This document shows positions 19,612 to 28,629 of a stretch of 64,000 nt of DNA, piece after piece. The position numbers and the translations under genes were made by a program. Origin of the DNA: Petrocella atlantisensis (GTDB lineage Bacteria > Bacillota > Clostridia > Lachnospirales > Vallitaleaceae); NCBI RefSeq assembly GCF_900538275.1, contig NZ_LR130778.1, forward strand, positions 620,001 through 684,000, written 5' to 3'. Numbering within the stretch: position 1 is the first letter of the stretch; each line of letters begins with the position of its first letter. The notes below the pieces were generated by a model that saw nothing but the letters and a program-made list of their open reading frames with translations, made no database searches and was not told the origin of the DNA.

Positions 19612-19663
19612 AATCATAACTCCTTTAATTGTATTGGGTGATTGGGGGTTTCTTAATCATTTC

Positions 19664-21892
19664 TTATATCACATCATGGAAGGTCCTTCCTATGACCTCC
19701 AATTGTTGTTCTTTGCTAAGTCGGTTAAAGTTCACTGCATAACCTGAAACACGAATGGTCAGATTCGGATATTTTTCCGGATGAGCCATGGCATCCATGA
19801 GCTTTTCTTTGTTTAACACATTCACATTAAGATGATGGGCTTTGGCATCAAAATAACCATCCAAGATCCCTACAAGATTAGATTGTTTACTACCTTCTTC
19901 TTTTCCAAGGGCTTGTGGCTGAATTGAAAAAGTACAGGATACGCCGTCTCTACAACTATCATAAGGGATTTTTGCTACCGAGCTCAATGAGGCAAGGGCA
20001 CCATTTTGGTCTCTTCTATGCATTGGGTTAGCACCTGGTGCAAAGGCTTCTCCAGATCTTCTTCCATCCGGTGTGGCACCTGTTTTTTTACCGTACACCA
20101 CATTGGAGGTTATGGTCAAAATAGACAATGTATGCTCCGCATTCCTATAAGTTTTGTTCTTCTTCAATTCATGAATAAAGTTGGTGGTCAGATCTACGGC
20201 AATCTGATCTACCCGATCATCATTATTGCCGAATGTGGGGAAATCACCTGAAGTCCTAAAATCATAAATATAACCTTCTTCATTCCGAATCGGTTCAACT
20301 TTCCCATATTTTATGGCACTTAAGGCATCTGCCATAACGGATAAACCAGCCATTCCAAAAGCCATATGGCGTTCAACATGGGTATCGTGTAAGGCCATTT
20401 GTAATTTCTCATAAGCATATTTGTCATGCATGTAATGAATAATGTTCATCGTATTAACATAGAGCTTACATAACCAATTGTGATAGATTTCAAAGCGTTC
20501 TTTAACCGCTTCATAATCCAAAACAAGACTGTCCATTGGCTCCATTTCCGGTCCTATTCGAATGCCTGTTGCTTCATCCATACCGCCATTTATGGCCAAT
20601 AGCAAGATTTTTGGCATATTACATCTGGCACCAAAAAACTGCATCTGTTTGCCAAGTTCCATGGCTGATACGCAACAGGCAATTGCATAGTCATCCTTAT
20701 AGCGCTCACGCATTAAGTCATCATTCTCATATTGAACCGAATCTGTTTCAATAGAGACTTTGGCACAATATTTTTTAAAGGCTTCAGGTAGGTCTTTGGA
20801 CCATAAAACTGTCATGTTCGGTTCCGGAGAAGGGTTTAGATTGTACAAAGTATTGAGCATTCTATAGCTATTTTTTGTTACCAATGTACGCCCATCCATA
20901 CCCATACCACCAATTGCTTCTGTAATCCATAAAGGATCTCCGGCAAAAAGTTCATTATACTCAATCGTTCTAAGTTGTCTTGCCATTCTTAATTTTATAA
21001 CAAAATCGTCCATTAGCTCTTGGGCTGATACTTCATCTAATCTTTCCAAAGCAAAGTCTCTCTCAATATATATGTCTAAGAATGTACTAACACGTCCCAG
21101 GCTCATGGCAGCACCATTTTGTTCTTTTATGGCACCAAGATACCCATAGTATGTCCATTGTATGGCTTCCATAGCCGTCTCGGCAGGACCACTAATATCA
21201 TCTCCATAAGCTGCTGCCATTTTTTTAAGTTTTTTCAAGAAATCAATCTGTCGATAAACTTCCTCCAGCAAGCGTATATTGTCCACATCCATCAAGCCCT
21301 GACCTAATGCTGTTTGGTCTTCTTTCTTCTTCCGTATGAGATAATCAATACCATACAAAGCTACACGCCTGTAGTCACCGATAATCCGACCTCGACCATA
21401 AGCATCCGGTAATCCTGTGATGATCCCGATGCGCCTGGCATTCTTCATTTCATCGGTATAGGCTCTAAAAACCCCGTCGTTATGGGTCGTTTTGTAAGTG
21501 AATTCTTCTTCCACTTTTTGACTCAGCTTATAGCCATAGGCTTCACACGCACTTCTAGTCAATCGAATGCCACCGAAAGGGTTCATCGCTCTTTTTAAAG
21601 GTTCATCGGTTTGAAGTCCAACAATCTTCTCATTTTCTTTATCCAAATAGCCTGGTTTGAAGGTAAGTAGTGAAGATACTGTTTGAGTGTCAATCGACAG
21701 AACACCACCACATTTTTCTTCCTCTAGTCTTAGGGCATCCAGTCGATTGATCATTTCAGTCGTGCGATGTGTTGCCGGCTTTAAAAAACCGTCGTCACCT
21801 TCATAGGGTGTATAATTTTTCACAATAAAATCTCGTACGTTAATTGTTGCGTTCCACTCACCTTGGTTAAAACCAATCCATTGTTTCATCAT
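19664..21892 (-). CDS. pflB: Formate C-acetyltransferase (pyruvate formate-lyase)
   Basis: Glycyl radical enzyme converting pyruvate + CoA to formate + acetyl-CoA under anoxic conditions. 742 aa. The catalytic cysteine pair lies in [14 protein letters not shown] (about residue 410), and the radical glycine in RVSGYAVNF (G717). Other PFL hallmarks: [53 protein letters not shown] precedes an ATG-ATG start. No pflA activase lies next to it. The position between a ZTP riboswitch and purH links formate supply to 10-formyl-THF and purine synthesis. Confidence 0.97.
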   Translation of the reverse strand: MMKQWIGFNQGEWNATINVRDFIVKNYTPYEGDDGFLKPATHRTTEMINRLDALRLEEEKCGGVLSIDTQTVSSLLTFKPGYLDKENEKIVGLQTDEPLKRAMNPFGGIRLTRSACEAYGYKLSQKVEEEFTYKTTHNDGVFRAYTDEMKNARRIGIITGLPDAYGRGRIIGDYRRVALYGIDYLIRKKKEDQTALGQGLMDVDNIRLLEEVYRQIDFLKKLKKMAAAYGDDISGPAETAMEAIQWTYYGYLGAIKEQNGAAMSLGRVSTFLDIYIERDFALERLDEVSAQELMDDFVIKLRMARQLRTIEYNELFAGDPLWITEAIGGMGMDGRTLVTKNSYRMLNTLYNLNPSPEPNMTVLWSKDLPEAFKKYCAKVSIETDSVQYENDDLMRERYKDDYAIACCVSAMELGKQMQFFGARCNMPKILLLAINGGMDEATGIRIGPEMEPMDSLVLDYEAVKERFEIYHNWLCKLYVNTMNIIHYMHDKYAYEKLQMALHDTHVERHMAFGMAGLSVMADALSAIKYGKVEPIRNEEGYIYDFRTSGDFPTFGNNDDRVDQIAVDLTTNFIHELKKNKTYRNAEHTLSILTITSNVVYGKKTGATPDGRRSGEAFAPGANPMHRRDQNGALASLSSVAKIPYDSCRDGVSCTFSIQPQALGKEEGSKQSNLVGILDGYFDAKAHHLNVNVLNKEKLMDAMAHPEKYPNLTIRVSGYAVNFNRLSKEQQLEVIGRTFHDVI

Positions 21893-21945
21893 CTTAATCG
21901 CTCCTTTTTAATGTTTTGCTCGAAACAATCTTGATGAAAACAACA

Positions 21946-22065
21946 AAAAGACCGCCCAAGCACATGAACTATAGGTTCAGCGCCCAGGCGGTCGGCATTC
22001 GTACTCTGATGATCAGAGTGTCTCCATACTCCCTGTGGGTGCTCCCACTTTCCGCCAGTCATATA
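21946..22065 (-). promoter_or_regulatory. ZTP (pfl motif) riboswitch with overlapping terminator
   Basis: Minus-strand aptamer: TGACTGGCGGA, GTGGGAGCACCCACAGGGAG, then the diagnostic 3' element CCGACCGCCTGGGC. The 3' element is also the 5' arm of a terminator: GACCGCCTGGGC pairs with GCTTGGGCGGTC (12 bp with G-U pairs, inner TGAAC/GTTCA) followed by five T. ZTP/ZMP binding should hold the CCGCC element in the aptamer and allow readthrough. The switch stands about 55 bp before pflB and should control pflB-purH when 10-formyl-THF is short. Confidence 0.93.
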
Positions 22066-22137
22066 GAGATTAATATTTATTTATTTATTTTTTTTACTAC
22101 TTTGACTTTTATCCTTACTTTAAAAATTATTATACCT

Positions 22138-23460
22138 TTAAATGATGAAATTGACAACCATCAATATGGAAACAATATACATTAAAAGACTTAGTTTATT
22201 TGTTTTACCGATTAATAAGTTGATGATGGTATAAGATACGAAACCGAAAACAATACCATCTGATATGCTATAAGTTAATGGCATTACAATCATGGTTAAG
22301 AATGCAGGAATCGCTTCAGAATAATCACTAAAGGTTATTTTGGCTACAGATTCCATCATATAAAAGCCGACTATAATCAGTGCTGGTGCTGTAGCAAATG
22401 CCGGTACAGCCAAAAATATCGGTGAGAAGAATAAAGCTATGGCAAAAAGTGCCGCTGTAGATACGGCTGTTAATCCGGTTCTACCGCCATCTGAAACACC
22501 TGCTGCTGACTCTATATAAGTGGTTGTTGTTGAAGTACCAAGAACAGCACCTACAGTTGTCGCTACTGCATCCGCAAATAAAGCTTGTTTGGCTTTTGGT
22601 AAATTACCTTTTTCATCTAAGAAACCGGCTTTGCTGGAAACACCAATTAAGGTACCTAGGGTATCGAATAAATCTACAAATAAGAAAGCAAAAACTACAA
22701 CCATAAAGTCCAAGGTCAATACTTGACTGAAATCCAACTGGAAGAAAATAGGTGCCAGCGAAGGGGGTGCTTGCATAATAGCCGATGGAATGGTTGGGAA
22801 GGTAGCAACAAAATCAGGTACATACCAACCTATTAATTCACTGATCATGGCTAGAATCCAAGTGCCTAAGATACCAATTAAGATGGCACCTTTCACTTTT
22901 TTAACAACCAAAAGTCCTGTTAGTAGAATACCGATAATTGATAACACCACCGGTAAAGAAGTTAGATTCCCAAGAGCAACCAATGTCGCATCATCATTAA
23001 CGACAATACCGGCATTTTGGAAACCAATAAAAGCAATAAAAAGACCAATACCGGCACTTACCGCATATTTCAAGTTGAGCGGTATGGCATTAAACAAGGC
23101 TTCTCGAATATTTACCGCTGTTAAAAGAATAAAGATAATACCTTCAACAAAAACCGCCGTTAACGCAACCTGCCAAGAATAGCCAAGGCCAATAACAACA
23201 CTAAAAGCAAAGTAAGCATTCAGACCCATCCCAGGTGCCAAAGCAAATGGATAATTGGCAAAAAGCGCCATACACAAGGTTCCTACAATTGCTGCTACTG
23301 CTGTTGCTGTAAAAAGTGCGTTCTTGTCCATGCCTGTGGCACTTAGAATATTTGGATTAACAATGAGGATATACGCCATTGTCATAAACGTTGTTAATCC
23401 TGCCAATAGTTCCGTACTTACATTGGTGCCATGTTCCTTCAGTTTAAAAAATTTTTCCAT
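22138..23460 (-). CDS. pbuG: NCS2 family purine permease (AzgA/PbuG type, guanine/hypoxanthine)
   Basis: Probable proton-coupled uptake of hypoxanthine, guanine or adenine. 440 aa, about 12-13 membrane segments. AzgA-subfamily motifs: N-terminal ELLAGLTTFMTMAYILIVNP, ALAPGMGLNAYFAF, the substrate-site helix VAFLFVDLFDTLGTLIG, and TTTYIESAAGVSDGGRTGLT. GGGGG lies before the ATG. The 135-bp upstream region contains an 8-bp hairpin CTGATTTC/GAAATCAG but no purine riboswitch that I can see. Substrate specificity is inferred from the subfamily only. Confidence 0.9.
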   Translation of the reverse strand: MEKFFKLKEHGTNVSTELLAGLTTFMTMAYILIVNPNILSATGMDKNALFTATAVAAIVGTLCMALFANYPFALAPGMGLNAYFAFSVVIGLGYSWQVALTAVFVEGIIFILLTAVNIREALFNAIPLNLKYAVSAGIGLFIAFIGFQNAGIVVNDDATLVALGNLTSLPVVLSIIGILLTGLLVVKKVKGAILIGILGTWILAMISELIGWYVPDFVATFPTIPSAIMQAPPSLAPIFFQLDFSQVLTLDFMVVVFAFLFVDLFDTLGTLIGVSSKAGFLDEKGNLPKAKQALFADAVATTVGAVLGTSTTTTYIESAAGVSDGGRTGLTAVSTAALFAIALFFSPIFLAVPAFATAPALIIVGFYMMESVAKITFSDYSEAIPAFLTMIVMPLTYSISDGIVFGFVSYTIINLLIGKTNKLSLLMYIVSILMVVNFII

Positions 23461-23595
23461 AAAATTTTTTGCCCCCTTTTGTCATTGTGGTTGGGTAACC
23501 TAGTTTCATAATCCTTAGATGCACTATTGTGTCTGCTGATTTCATATTATAGAAATCAGGAATTACTGTGAACCTTTTAGAGTGCTTACCTTCAA

Positions 23596-24600
23596 TTATT
23601 GAGGGTAGCCCACTTTTTTCTTGACTTTTCGAAGCACCCGTTCTGCAAGACGACTTGCTGACTCGGCATTTTTTAAGATGATACCATCAAGGTATGCCTT
23701 ATCTGATAGAATCTCCTTGAAACGTTTTTGAATTGGCTCTAATTCAGCTATTAAAGCATCGGCTACTTGTTCTTTGAGTTCCCCATAGCCTTTGCCTTGA
23801 AAATGTTCTAATGCTTCATCTGTGGTAATGTCCTTTGACAAGCAGTAAATATCAATTAAGTTTCGAATACCTGCTTTTTCTTCAGTATACGCAATCAAAG
23901 CATCTGAATCTGTAACTGCTTTTTTTATTTTCTTACGAATAACGCTTGGTTCATCTAACAAAGAAATGTATGCATTCGGATTTTCATCTGACTTCGACAT
24001 TTTTTTTGTTGGTTCCTGAAGACTGGCAATACGTGCACCCATTTTTGCTATATAGGGCTCAGGCACGGTAAAAGTATCGCCATAAATACCATTAAAACGG
24101 CTCGCTATATCTCTGGCCAACTCCAAATGTTGTTTTTGGTCGTTGCCAACCGGAACTAAGTCAGTTTTAAACAATAAAATATCTGCCGCCATAAGTATGG
24201 GATAGGTGTATAAACCTGCATTCAAGTTCAATTCACTTTTTTGTGACTTTTCCTTAAATTGTGTCATTCTGTTTAACTCACCCATATAAGTAAAACAGCT
24301 TAATATCCAGGACAATTCGGCGTGCTCTGGTACATGAGACTGGTAATAAATTAGATTTTCATCCGGGTCAAGGCCTGCCGCAATATATAAGGCCAAGAGT
24401 TCTCTAGCACTTTTTCTTAGTTTGACAGGATCTTGTCTTGTGGTTATAGAATGCATATCTACCACACAGAATAAACAATTGTACTCATTATGCAACTTGA
24501 CCCAATTCTTTAATGCACCAAAATAATTGCCAATGGTAATAACACCTGTTGGTTGCATACCGCTAAATATCACTTTCTTCTGCTGTGCTTGTTCATTCAT
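23596..24600 (-). CDS. trpS: Tryptophanyl-tRNA synthetase
   Basis: Class I aminoacyl-tRNA synthetase for tryptophan, 334 aa. HIGH-type motif in SGMQPTGVITIGNYFGAL; KMSKS intact (PTKKMSKSDENPNAYI); VGNDQKQHLELARDIA and ADILLFKTDLVPVG are typical substrate-site segments. ATG 24600 follows AAAGGATG; an immediately preceding GTG (24603) could also start. No T-box is visible in the short region upstream. Confidence 0.97.
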   Translation of the reverse strand: MNEQAQQKKVIFSGMQPTGVITIGNYFGALKNWVKLHNEYNCLFCVVDMHSITTRQDPVKLRKSARELLALYIAAGLDPDENLIYYQSHVPEHAELSWILSCFTYMGELNRMTQFKEKSQKSELNLNAGLYTYPILMAADILLFKTDLVPVGNDQKQHLELARDIASRFNGIYGDTFTVPEPYIAKMGARIASLQEPTKKMSKSDENPNAYISLLDEPSVIRKKIKKAVTDSDALIAYTEEKAGIRNLIDIYCLSKDITTDEALEHFQGKGYGELKEQVADALIAELEPIQKRFKEILSDKAYLDGIILKNAESASRLAERVLRKVKKKVGYPQ

Positions 24601-24679
24601 CACTTATCATCCTTTGCTTTTACTTATATTCTCCATAACTTCTGATAGTTTATCACAGTTCCAAGTTAAGGTCAAAGCC

Positions 24680-26596
24680 TTATTCATAGACGGTTTGAGC
24701 AATGGCCTTCATCAATTCTTTGTTGGTGTAGGGTTTATGCATCAACTTAAGTTGGTTGAAGACAGATTTTGCCTCCATAATGGTAGGATCATTGAAGCTG
24801 GTCGTCATTAATACCTTTATTTCCTTATTCATAGCACGAATGTGTTCAAAGACTTTAAGACCTTCAATGTCGGGCAGTATGGAGTCCAAAATAACCATAT
24901 CCAAAGCGTCACCATAATGACTGAAATTGTTAATTGCATCCTGACCGTTTCCGGCAGTCAATACTTGAATATCCATTTTTTCCAGAATGGTTTTCGTTGC
25001 TTCCATGAGCATCCTATCATCTTCAACAAGTAAGAGTTTTAGCCCCTCAAAGCTACTGGGAACATGATGTTCTTTATGTTGATCAATCATCATAAGCCTT
25101 GTTTTTTGGTTGGGAAATAGAATTTTAAAAGTTGTACCTCGCCCGATTTCACTATCAAGTTCAATGGTACCACCATGGCTTTCAACAATACCAAGAACTG
25201 TAGCAAGACCAAGACCTGTACCTTCACCTAGGTCTTTTGTTGTAAAAAAAGGTTCAAATATCTTGTTTTGAATATGCTCATGAATACCTAAGCCGTTATC
25301 CGCCACTTCTAAGCAAACAAATTGCCCGCTTTTCTTCATAACATTATAGGTTTTTATCTTAATTTCGCCTTCTTCACCAATGGCATCTTTGGCATTAACA
25401 CACAGATTAACAATAATTTGTTCCATTTGCGTCTTATCTGCTAGAATATCCTCCACTTGATGATCCAGTTCTAATTTCAAACTGATTCTTTCTCCGATAA
25501 TCCGGTCCAGCATATGGCCGATTTCTTCAACTGATGTGTTTATGCTTAGAATTTCTTTATGGACACGGTCCATCTTGCTAAAAATCATGAGCTTTCGAAT
25601 GAGTCCTTCAGCCTTATAAGCCGCTTCACGAATATTCTTAACTTTGGCGACCAATTCATATTGTTCTGATTTTTCAAGATGATAATGAACCAGATCTGAA
25701 TAACCTAGAATGACTTGTAAGATATTATTAAAGTCATGAGAAATACCGCTGGTTAGTCGACCAATGGCTTCCATTTTAGTTGACCGATTCACCTTAAACT
25801 CCAGATTCTTTTGCTGGGTCACATCTCTATATGTCTTAATAAGCGCACTTATTTTGTTTTCATTATCATAAACCGGTATGGTCAACTGATCAATAATCCT
25901 ATCTTTAAAATCAATCAGTCTACTTTGTTTGATGCCCGATCTTAATATATATGCATTATTACAACCTTTGCAGATCTTGTCCTTTTTATTAAAGATCTCA
26001 TAACAATGATCATAGGTTGCCAATCGTTCTTTAGGGATCTCAAATAATTTTAATAACGCTTGGTTACATCGAATCACTTTTCCGTCGCCATCTGTAATCA
26101 TAAGCCCGTCATAACTGTTTTCAATAATTCTTTCAATCCATAACGCATTGATCTCATGGGTCACACTTTGTTCAACCATATCGGTATACAAAAGTTTATA
26201 CCTTTCTCTCTCTTCCTCCAATTGTCTGTCTTTTTCCTCTATAAACAGTTGCATGGACGTAAGAAAGTCAGCTAATTGTTTGACTTCCTTATATGTACTA
26301 ACCAACGTCAAATCATTGTTTAATTGAGATTTATTGTTTTGAAGCAGAGCCATCATTTCATCTATTGCTTGATTTATTTTTTCCTGTTCTTTATTTCTAT
26401 ATCTCAAATACAGATACGAGGGTATTATTAAACATAGAATACTTACAAATAGTATCAAAAATCCTGCCACTATACCTAACTCCATTTTAATTGCCATGTA
26501 ATAAAGACTCCCAATGATTGGCAAATAAAATAACATATACATAATGACTTTCGAATTATGGACGATCGGTCTCTTGATGGATTCCGTTTTGTTCAT
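24680..26596 (-). CDS. Hybrid sensor histidine kinase (PAS, HisKA, HATPase, REC)
   Basis: Signal transduction protein, 638 aa. Two N-terminal membrane segments (about 17-60), a coiled coil (70-150), PAS domain (about 155-255; DGLMITDGDGKVIRCNQAL) with a CKGC cysteine pair that may bind a ligand or respond to redox, HisKA with phospho-acceptor SHDFNNILQVILGYSDLV, HATPase boxes NLCVNAKDAI, VADNGLGI and GEGTGLGLATV, and a C-terminal receiver with acceptor D in MVILDSILPDIEG and lysine in LMHKPY. AGGTGA precedes the ATG. It follows the RelA/SpoT-domain gene by 23 bp; an operon is likely. The downstream partner is unknown. Confidence 0.93.
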   Translation of the reverse strand: MNKTESIKRPIVHNSKVIMYMLFYLPIIGSLYYMAIKMELGIVAGFLILFVSILCLIIPSYLYLRYRNKEQEKINQAIDEMMALLQNNKSQLNNDLTLVSTYKEVKQLADFLTSMQLFIEEKDRQLEEERERYKLLYTDMVEQSVTHEINALWIERIIENSYDGLMITDGDGKVIRCNQALLKLFEIPKERLATYDHCYEIFNKKDKICKGCNNAYILRSGIKQSRLIDFKDRIIDQLTIPVYDNENKISALIKTYRDVTQQKNLEFKVNRSTKMEAIGRLTSGISHDFNNILQVILGYSDLVHYHLEKSEQYELVAKVKNIREAAYKAEGLIRKLMIFSKMDRVHKEILSINTSVEEIGHMLDRIIGERISLKLELDHQVEDILADKTQMEQIIVNLCVNAKDAIGEEGEIKIKTYNVMKKSGQFVCLEVADNGLGIHEHIQNKIFEPFFTTKDLGEGTGLGLATVLGIVESHGGTIELDSEIGRGTTFKILFPNQKTRLMMIDQHKEHHVPSSFEGLKLLLVEDDRMLMEATKTILEKMDIQVLTAGNGQDAINNFSHYGDALDMVILDSILPDIEGLKVFEHIRAMNKEIKVLMTTSFNDPTIMEAKSVFNQLKLMHKPYTNKELMKAIAQTVYE

Positions 26597-26619
26597 ATAA
26601 CTTCACCTATTCTTCTATA

Positions 26620-27261
26620 TTATTGGTTGTCTTCATTCTCCTTAATGTCATACTGATCAACCTCTTTCTTAATTGCCATCATTTTACGATCCAATTCCAT
26701 AATGATAGATGCGCATTTCTTTAGTTCTTGGGCAATATGTACCGGTGCTTTGTCAAAATATTTATACCTGAGTTTATGTTCTAAAGTCGCCCAGTAATCC
26801 ATGGCAATGGTTCTAATCTGTACCTCAACCGGGACATGTTCTATACAATCTGACAGCTGAACCAATGTCTCTACCACGATATGAAGGCTTTGATAACCTG
26901 ATGCTTTTGGATTCTTAATATAATCCTTAATTTCAATAATCTTGATATCCGTCTGATGAATCAGTGCTTCAAAAATACCATAGATGTCTGATGTGAAGGC
27001 GCAAATGATTCTTACACCTGCTATGTCATTAAGATATTTTTTTGCATTGGCAACGTTTACCGGTTTTGCTTTTTCTTCCAACTTTCTTGCAATACTTTCA
27101 AAACTTTTAACCCTTGTTTTTATATGCTCTATTGGATTGCTTTCACCTGCTAATTCATAGGTTTCATAAAGTTTATCCAACTTAACTTTGACTTCTTCAA
27201 TGGCAATACCATGAATTAAAAATAACTGTTGCCATGCTTCTTTGTTCATATCCGGGTACAT
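26620..27261 (-). CDS. Small alarmone synthetase (RelA/SpoT nucleotidyltransferase domain)
   Basis: Stand-alone (p)ppGpp synthetase of the YjbM/YwaC class, 213 aa, with no hydrolase or TGS/ACT domains. Synthetase signatures: AGVRIICAFTSDIYGIFEAL, IKDYIKNPKASGYQSLHIVV, VPVEVQIRTIAMDYWATLEHKL. GGAAGG precedes the ATG at 27261. First gene of a pair with the hybrid kinase, and divergent from luxS. Which of the two small classes it belongs to cannot be decided by eye. Confidence 0.92.
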   Translation of the reverse strand: MYPDMNKEAWQQLFLIHGIAIEEVKVKLDKLYETYELAGESNPIEHIKTRVKSFESIARKLEEKAKPVNVANAKKYLNDIAGVRIICAFTSDIYGIFEALIHQTDIKIIEIKDYIKNPKASGYQSLHIVVETLVQLSDCIEHVPVEVQIRTIAMDYWATLEHKLRYKYFDKAPVHIAQELKKCASIIMELDRKMMAIKKEVDQYDIKENEDNQ

Positions 27262-27407
27262 TCAAACACCTTCCATCTATAGTGTATAACCATAATTAGC
27301 TCATTCTACAAAGTCGTTTCAAGACTTTACGAAAATACGCTTCTATGTTTTAATGAATATAGGGTCCATTTATAAAAACCATGACCAACCCTTAGGAGGA
27401 ACATATT

Positions 27408-27884
27408 ATGGATAAAATACCAAGTTTTAACGTAAACCATTTAGAATTACTGCCCGGCATATACGTCTCCAGAAAAGACCATGTCGGTAATCATACTTTA
27501 ACCACTTTTGATATTCGAATGACACGACCGAACTTCGAACCTGTTTTACAAACTGCCGAAATTCATGCTCTAGAACATATGGGCGCAACTTTTTTGAGAC
27601 AGCATGTTGTCTATGGTGACCAAACCATCTATTTTGGGCCCATGGGATGCCGTACTGGTTTTTATCTTATCTTAAAAGGCGATCTTAGCTCAGATAGTAT
27701 CGTGGGATTAATCAAAGAGCTTTTTGAGCATATGGCTGATTATAATGCGCCCCTACCTGGAGCTTCTGCCAGAGACTGTGGTAATTATCTGGATATGAAT
27801 CTGCCTATGGCAAAATATGAAGCCCGTCGGTTCCTTGATCGCATTAGTAACATTTCGTCCACACAACTTAATTATCCGGACTGA
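27408..27884 (+). CDS. luxS: S-ribosylhomocysteine lyase
   Basis: Splits S-ribosylhomocysteine to homocysteine and DPD, the autoinducer-2 precursor, within the activated methyl cycle. 158 aa, standard length. Iron/zinc ligands HALEH (HxxEH) and the catalytic cysteine in GPMGCRTGFYLI are present. AGGAGGAAC precedes the ATG. No pfs or metabolic partner adjoins. Its TGA directly touches the stop codon of the convergent TraX-like gene, leaving no intergenic DNA for a terminator. Confidence 0.97.
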   Translation: MDKIPSFNVNHLELLPGIYVSRKDHVGNHTLTTFDIRMTRPNFEPVLQTAEIHALEHMGATFLRQHVVYGDQTIYFGPMGCRTGFYLILKGDLSSDSIVGLIKELFEHMADYNAPLPGASARDCGNYLDMNLPMAKYEARRFLDRISNISSTQLNYPD

Positions 27885-28526
27885 TTACATCCAAGCTTTA
27901 TGAATGATATAAAGTAGTATAAGGTGCACCGGATAAAACCCATAAAAAAGATACTTCAAATTCATACCTTTTTTCCCATTATAGGCGAGTATGAAAGGCA
28001 TGGCGAGAATTGCCAATCCCTGTATTACACTACCCATCGTAAAATTTATGATGCTTGCAGAGCCACAGGCCAAGATTCTTCTATCTCTAAAAAAATAAAA
28101 TAGAAATATCATAGCAATACCATATATACTATAATCCGTTCTTAAAAACACACTTAAGGCACCCGTCAATAATATGGCAATCATACCAACCATAGATTGA
28201 TGCGTCCTATAACGTTGATAGAGCCACAAGCATACAAGACCAAGAAAAAGGGTAAAGAATATATTTTGTCGATAAAAATCGATGAGATTACCTCGAAAAG
28301 CAAGATCATAAGGTATCTCAGAAATTAGAGCAAAAATACCCAGTCTTATTCCGTATTTCTTAATATTTTGCGTATGATGAAAACCTTCAGCAACCAGAAA
28401 AGCAAATATTGGAAATGATAGTCTTCCAATCATTCTTAATAGACTCATGTCCGGATAAAGTATTGCCCCTATATGATCAACCAACATGGTCAGACAAGCA
28501 ATAATCTTCAAACTGGAATTTGACAT
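27885..28526 (-). CDS. TraX family membrane protein
   Basis: 213-aa polytopic membrane protein with about 6-7 segments. Family marks: ACLTMLVDHIGAILYP near the N-terminus, MIGRLSFPIFAFLVAEGFHHT, and LISEIPYDLAF. TraX of F plasmid acetylates pilin, but chromosomal members in Firmicutes are usually uncharacterised acyltransferase-like proteins; no substrate is inferred. Single gene, convergent with luxS. Confidence 0.88.
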   Translation of the reverse strand: MSNSSLKIIACLTMLVDHIGAILYPDMSLLRMIGRLSFPIFAFLVAEGFHHTQNIKKYGIRLGIFALISEIPYDLAFRGNLIDFYRQNIFFTLFLGLVCLWLYQRYRTHQSMVGMIAILLTGALSVFLRTDYSIYGIAMIFLFYFFRDRRILACGSASIINFTMGSVIQGLAILAMPFILAYNGKKGMNLKYLFYGFYPVHLILLYIIHKAWM

Positions 28527-28586
28527 AATCGTACCTCATTATTTATTCTCACACTAAGACTTCCATTAATAATAAAGGAATATATT

Positions 28587-28616
28587 AATAAAGAGGGCTT
28601 ACCAGCCCTCTTTATT
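28587..28616 (-). terminator. Terminator of purL
   Basis: Perfect 13-bp stem AATAAAGAGGGCT/AGCCCTCTTTATT with a 4-nt loop, 14 bp after the purL stop. Confidence 0.85.
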
Positions 28617-28629
28617 ATACCATTTATTA

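Noticed and set aside
23461-23595. Purine riboswitch before the permease gene
   Set aside because: The conserved purine-aptamer loop sequences are absent; only a simple 8-bp hairpin is seen.
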